This document shows, one piece after another, positions 60,702 through 64,000 of a DNA stretch of 64,000 bases. A program made the position numbers and the translations under genes. How positions within the stretch are numbered: the stretch's first letter is position 1; each line of letters starts with the position of its first letter. The stretch is from positions 1 through 64,000 of the forward strand of contig NW_026252098.1 in NCBI RefSeq assembly GCF_025399195.1. The letters are read 5' to 3'. The stretch is from Umbelopsis ramanniana AG. Lineage: Eukaryota; Mucoromycota; Umbelopsidomycetes; Umbelopsidales; Umbelopsidaceae. The notes beneath the pieces are model-generated. The model was given only the letters and a program-made list of their open reading frames with translations, was not told where the DNA came from and did not search any database.

Positions 60702-61512
60702 ATTTGTTGATTACTTCACGTTCAAATTAGGCAGATGAAGTGATTATCCTAGATATTGTCGATAGAGCAATCAGTGCTACTGGTAGAGGAACAATTACTT
60801 TATTTCGAGGACAGTGCCACTTTGGTATCCCCTATCATGGTCAATCTACTACATTCGACATTTATCTTCTGGAAGAAATTTTTTGTTTTCCCCAGCATTT
60901 GAAATATCATGACACCTTACCGATAATGTCACATTCCCCACACACCACGATAAAAGAGGCGCTTTCCAAAAAAAATGAGAAGCAGTTCTCAGCCCGTTTA
61001 CCGTTTTCCATCGATTAAGATGCAAAAAGATATGTCAGGATACCTTTGCATCTTCATTTTTTTGATCTCTAAGAACGCCTAGTCTTTATGACAGCTTATC
61101 CTTTGTCATCTATTCCTTGTGGCAACGGTTTGTCCCCTCCATAATTTGTATTGACGGGTAAAAAACCTATCTTTGCTTTCCATTAAATTGCCTTTTCTTT
61201 GTGGTGGCAAGACCCATTTGTCAGCCCACCATTTCTGTTGTTTGCAAATGCTGTAACGAGATTTGTTTAACCTTGCACACATGGACATAACGTGGATTTA
61301 GCCTCTCATTCCTGGAAGTTTTTCTCCAGCCAATTTCCCATAGCTGTCTGGGGCACCTGTGAAATCCCACAAAGAGGAAGAGCCACAGCGGTTACACACT
61401 ATTCAAACAGGTGATACACGGTTGCATGTGGTACCCCGCAAATCACTATTTCCCGTTTCCGCCAACCGCTTTTCTCTTGAAAGGAACCTTTTATTCTCAG
61501 ATACCACAGACC
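60702..61512. other. Intergenic region upstream of the hexokinase-like gene
   Basis: About 810 bp. A forward frame at 60740-61018 (92 codons) lacks an ATG start and a known domain. The right half is the promoter of the hexokinase-like gene. No RNA gene was recognised. Confidence 0.4.
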
Positions 61513-63235
61513 ATGCTCGCAGCAGAGCAAACTATCCATCATTTACCTTCCCCAGCTCGAACTCGGTTAAATCCGACCTCAAATTTGGATATGAAATACG
61601 CTTTTCCAGAACAGGTAGAAGCCTTGGCCGAGATTCAGAAGCTTTTTACCGTTTCAGACCAACAATTGGCAGAATTAGTCAAGCGAATGGGAGAGGAAAT
61701 GCAAATCGGCTTGGAAAGAGATGATGCTTCCGATCTCAAAATGATTCCTTCTTTTGTTACAGGTAAGCCAGTCTAGGACCAGCCAAATGACTGCCCTGGA
61801 AATTTTAGATGCTCTATAGGGAGAAACGAATAATAGATACTAATCATATACAATTAGGCTATCCAACTGGTCAGGAAGAAGGCGTTTACCTTGCCCTGGA
61901 AATCAGTGGTATGGATATCTATGTATGCCAAGTTAAGTTGAAGGGCCAAGGCGGCAAGCTGGCCATCAATCAATACCAATACAAGATTCCAGCTGCTCTT
62001 GCAACCGGTCAAGATATTGCTGATCTTGTTGACTATATTGCTGACTGCGTATCCGATTTCCTCGTCAGAGTCGGTTCTCAGGATCTGTTTGTATACCCTA
62101 TGGCGATCAGTTTTGGATTCGCAGTAGAGCAGACTGCACTGAACAAGGGATATATCATTGCCCTAGGCCACGGATTTGATTATGCCAACGGCGTTGGTTG
62201 TGATGTCGTTGAACTAATCCATTCAAGGTTCCAACGAAAAGGTCTCTCTGTGAGAGTAGTCGCTATTGCCAATGGTAAAATATCAAATTCAAGCTATCAA
62301 CTGATAAAACTTTCGTCTGACTCGTTGTTTTCCCCCCTTAGATACAGTTTGTACTTTACTCGCACACGCATACCAGCACCCAAGCACTAAGCTTGGCATA
62401 GTTCATAGCGCTGGAACAAACTGCGCATATTATGAAACGATGGATAACATCTCAAAGCTTCAGACAAATGCAAACCATATTCGCTCTTCAAGTGACGGAA
62501 GCGACATGATTATCAACACAGAATGGTGCAACTTCGGCTCTAAGAAGAAATATCTTCCTTCTACATGGTTTGATCGAAAACTTGATCGAGAATCAAACAA
62601 CCCAAATGTTCACATTTTTGAGAAGATGACCACTGGCGTATACTTGGGCGAACTCGTGAGAATTGTCCTCATCCATCTTGTCGACAATGAAATGCTTTTT
62701 GGAGGAGAAAGCTCTGAAGTCCTGAATACACCATTTAGCTTTGACACGAGCTACATGTATGTATGTGAAAATGACGATACTCCTTCTCTGGATGGCATCA
62801 GAGTCATTCTCGAAGACATGCTCAAGGTTGGAGCAACAAGCATGGCTGACAGGGAAATTGTAAAGAAAGTATGTGAAATCATTGGAGAGAGAGCAACCAT
62901 GTTGGTCGGCGCTGGCACTGCCAGTGTTGTTCAATACATGGTAGAACATGGCATAGGAATGGACCTAGATGGCTCCGGATTTGCTATATGTAAGTTGTTT
63001 CTGGCGACCAGCAAGTTTGTAGTTGATATCTTTGTAATCATACTGATCCTGTTATTACGTTACAGCTATAAGCGGCGATATCTATGAGGATTACCCACAA
63101 TTTCATCCCCGAGTCTGTAAAACGTTAAAAAAAATGTTACCGGAACATATTGCCGCCAAGTTATCAGTTGGCATTGTCAAGCATTCAAGAATAGTAGGAG
63201 CAGCCATCGTAGCAATGATGGCTGAAAAAGCGTAG
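61513..63235 (+). CDS. Hexokinase-like protein with degenerate active site
   Basis: Exons 61513-61762, 61858-62274, 62342-62989, 63066-63235; 494 residues, the normal hexokinase length. The fold is clear: SFGFAVEQTALNKGYIIAL, NGVGCDVVELIHSRFQRKGL, IANDTVCTLLAHAYQ with the catalytic Asp223 kept, MIINTEWCNFG, FEKMTTGVYLGELVR, FGGESSEVL, LVGAGTASVVQYM, and SGDIYEDYPQF. Two key sites are broken. The phosphate-1 loop, normally LALDLGGTNFRV, reads LALEISGMDIYV (about residues 95-106). The glucose-contacting Thr-Lys before GF reads Gly-His (ALGHGFD). It is therefore probably a non-catalytic or weak hexokinase, like the regulatory hexokinase-like proteins of filamentous fungi (HxkC, XprF/HxkD), but independent origin is possible. 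Confidence 0.88.
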
Positions 63236-63603
63236 TAGTAAAGCAAACACATTTCTTTCTTTCTTTTTCTTTGTATTCGTATCAGCATTATCATGTAACA
63301 GCACAATGGGGGAAATAAAACCGGTTGAAATATGGTCATTTGAATATCGTTCACTTTCACGACAGGGTATTTTCCGTCTCAACTTCTCTCAATCTGCTGA
63401 TGATGAGAGCGCAAAAGACGTTCATACCGGGAACACATGTTAGTGAACCAACTGTTTGGTCGTCCTTTGGATTCGATGAATCTTTGTGTCGTAAAATCCA
63501 AATATGATCCCTCTCCGCAGCAGGTTGTGGCAAGCGGCCGACCCCGCCTGCCGTGACTGCAAATATTCGCCTGGCAACCTGTCGGTTTGTGACATCTTTA
63601 ACC
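63236..63603. promoter_or_regulatory. Intergenic region upstream of SAP18
   Basis: 368 bp holding the 3' UTR of the hexokinase-like gene and the SAP18 promoter. No specific site or coding exon was recognised. Confidence 0.4.
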
Positions 63604-64000
63604 ATGTCTACGACAGTCGATCGAGAAAAGGTGAGAATCGAATACCGCTTTTATGGAGACGATCTTGTTTATGGTTATATGCAGTGAACTTGGTCTTCTT
63701 GTGCTGTGATCAGCTATTATTGAACCCGTCCGCACTTGACTAGTAGCTTTGTGATCTGTATCTCGCCACTAACAGCACTTCAATTCAGGATTGCCCGTTT
63801 CTTTTGCGGTTATTTTGCAAAGTAGGAAGCCATCACCCGTACGTTTATTACCGCATGAAAGCGTGATTGACAGCTGTCATGTACATTATTTAACACCCTT
63901 GCCTTACTTCTTAGAATTGGCGAATTTGATCTCAAACGAGTTCCTTCCAAAGATGAATTACAGTTATATACGTGGTAAATTATTATACTACGCGTGCCAG
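63604..64000 (+). CDS. sap18: SAP18, Sin3-associated/ASAP-complex subunit (5' part)
   Basis: Three exons are visible, 63604-63630, 63789-63838 and 63915-63974, and the gene runs past the window end after a GTAAAT donor. The joined start reads MSTTVDREKDCPFLLRLFCK, then VGSHHPIGEFDLKRVPSKDE and LQLYTW. This matches human SAP18 (IDREKTCPLLLRVF, NGRHHRMDEF, SSELQIYTW). SAP18 has a ubiquitin-like fold and acts in the Sin3 histone deacetylase complex and in the exon-junction-associated ASAP/PSAP complexes. The 45 visible residues are about a third of the protein. Exon 1 is only 27 nt. Confidence 0.85.

Overview
This 64 kb window comes from the nuclear genome of a filamentous fungus, most likely an early-diverging one (Mucoromycota is my best guess). 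Most genes are cut by several short GT-AG introns, usually 50 to 110 nt. The genes encode fungal hallmarks: a velvet regulator, a KRE6/SKN1 beta-1,6-glucan protein, a DAL5-type permease and allantoicase. The lineage is inferred from gene style and family content, not from a database search. All exon structures were assembled by hand: every junction was checked for reading phase and for continuity with the protein family where one was recognised. I found no rRNA, tRNA, CRISPR array or intact transposon.

Layout. 1-11 kb: mitochondrial ribosomal protein uS8m, SmB, an elongin-B-like ubiquitin-fold protein, TMEM242, a tiny protein with a PP1-docking motif, KRE6/SKN1, cytosolic uS19 (RPS15) and stalk protein P2. 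12-22 kb: short/branched-chain acyl-CoA dehydrogenase, a YdcZ-type membrane protein, a class I/II aminotransferase and a velvet-domain regulator. 22-35 kb: clathrin heavy chain (15 exons), a MED29-like Mediator subunit, an ERF2-type DHHC palmitoyltransferase, a RhoGAP and a two-helix membrane protein with a PPxY motif. 35-43 kb: allantoicase with an unusual C-terminal tail, mitochondrial malic enzyme and a DAL5-like anion permease. 43-50 kb: an intronless XPB-type helicase, a CENP-U/Ame1-like candidate and a His-rich coiled-coil protein. 50-57 kb: a HAD phosphatase, the AP-3 mu subunit, BUB1 kinase and a small unknown protein. 58-64 kb: an ESA1/TIP60 acetyltransferase, a small unknown ORF, a degenerate hexokinase-like protein and the 5' end of SAP18, cut by the window edge.

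Most genes are housekeeping and not co-functional. Themes that recur are vesicle traffic (clathrin, AP-3, DHHC), chromosome segregation (BUB1, CENP-U candidate), chromatin (ESA1, SAP18), and a possible purine-nitrogen pair (allantoicase plus DAL5-like permease, flanking malic enzyme). Many neighbours are divergent and share short promoters.

The most unusual observations are: three genes whose first coding exon is only the ATG; an allantoicase with a myristoylation-type N terminus and a charged, NLS-like tail of about 160 residues; a hexokinase homologue with a broken phosphate loop; an XPB-type helicase lacking the N-terminal domain; and an 81-residue protein with a KQVNF PP1-docking motif.
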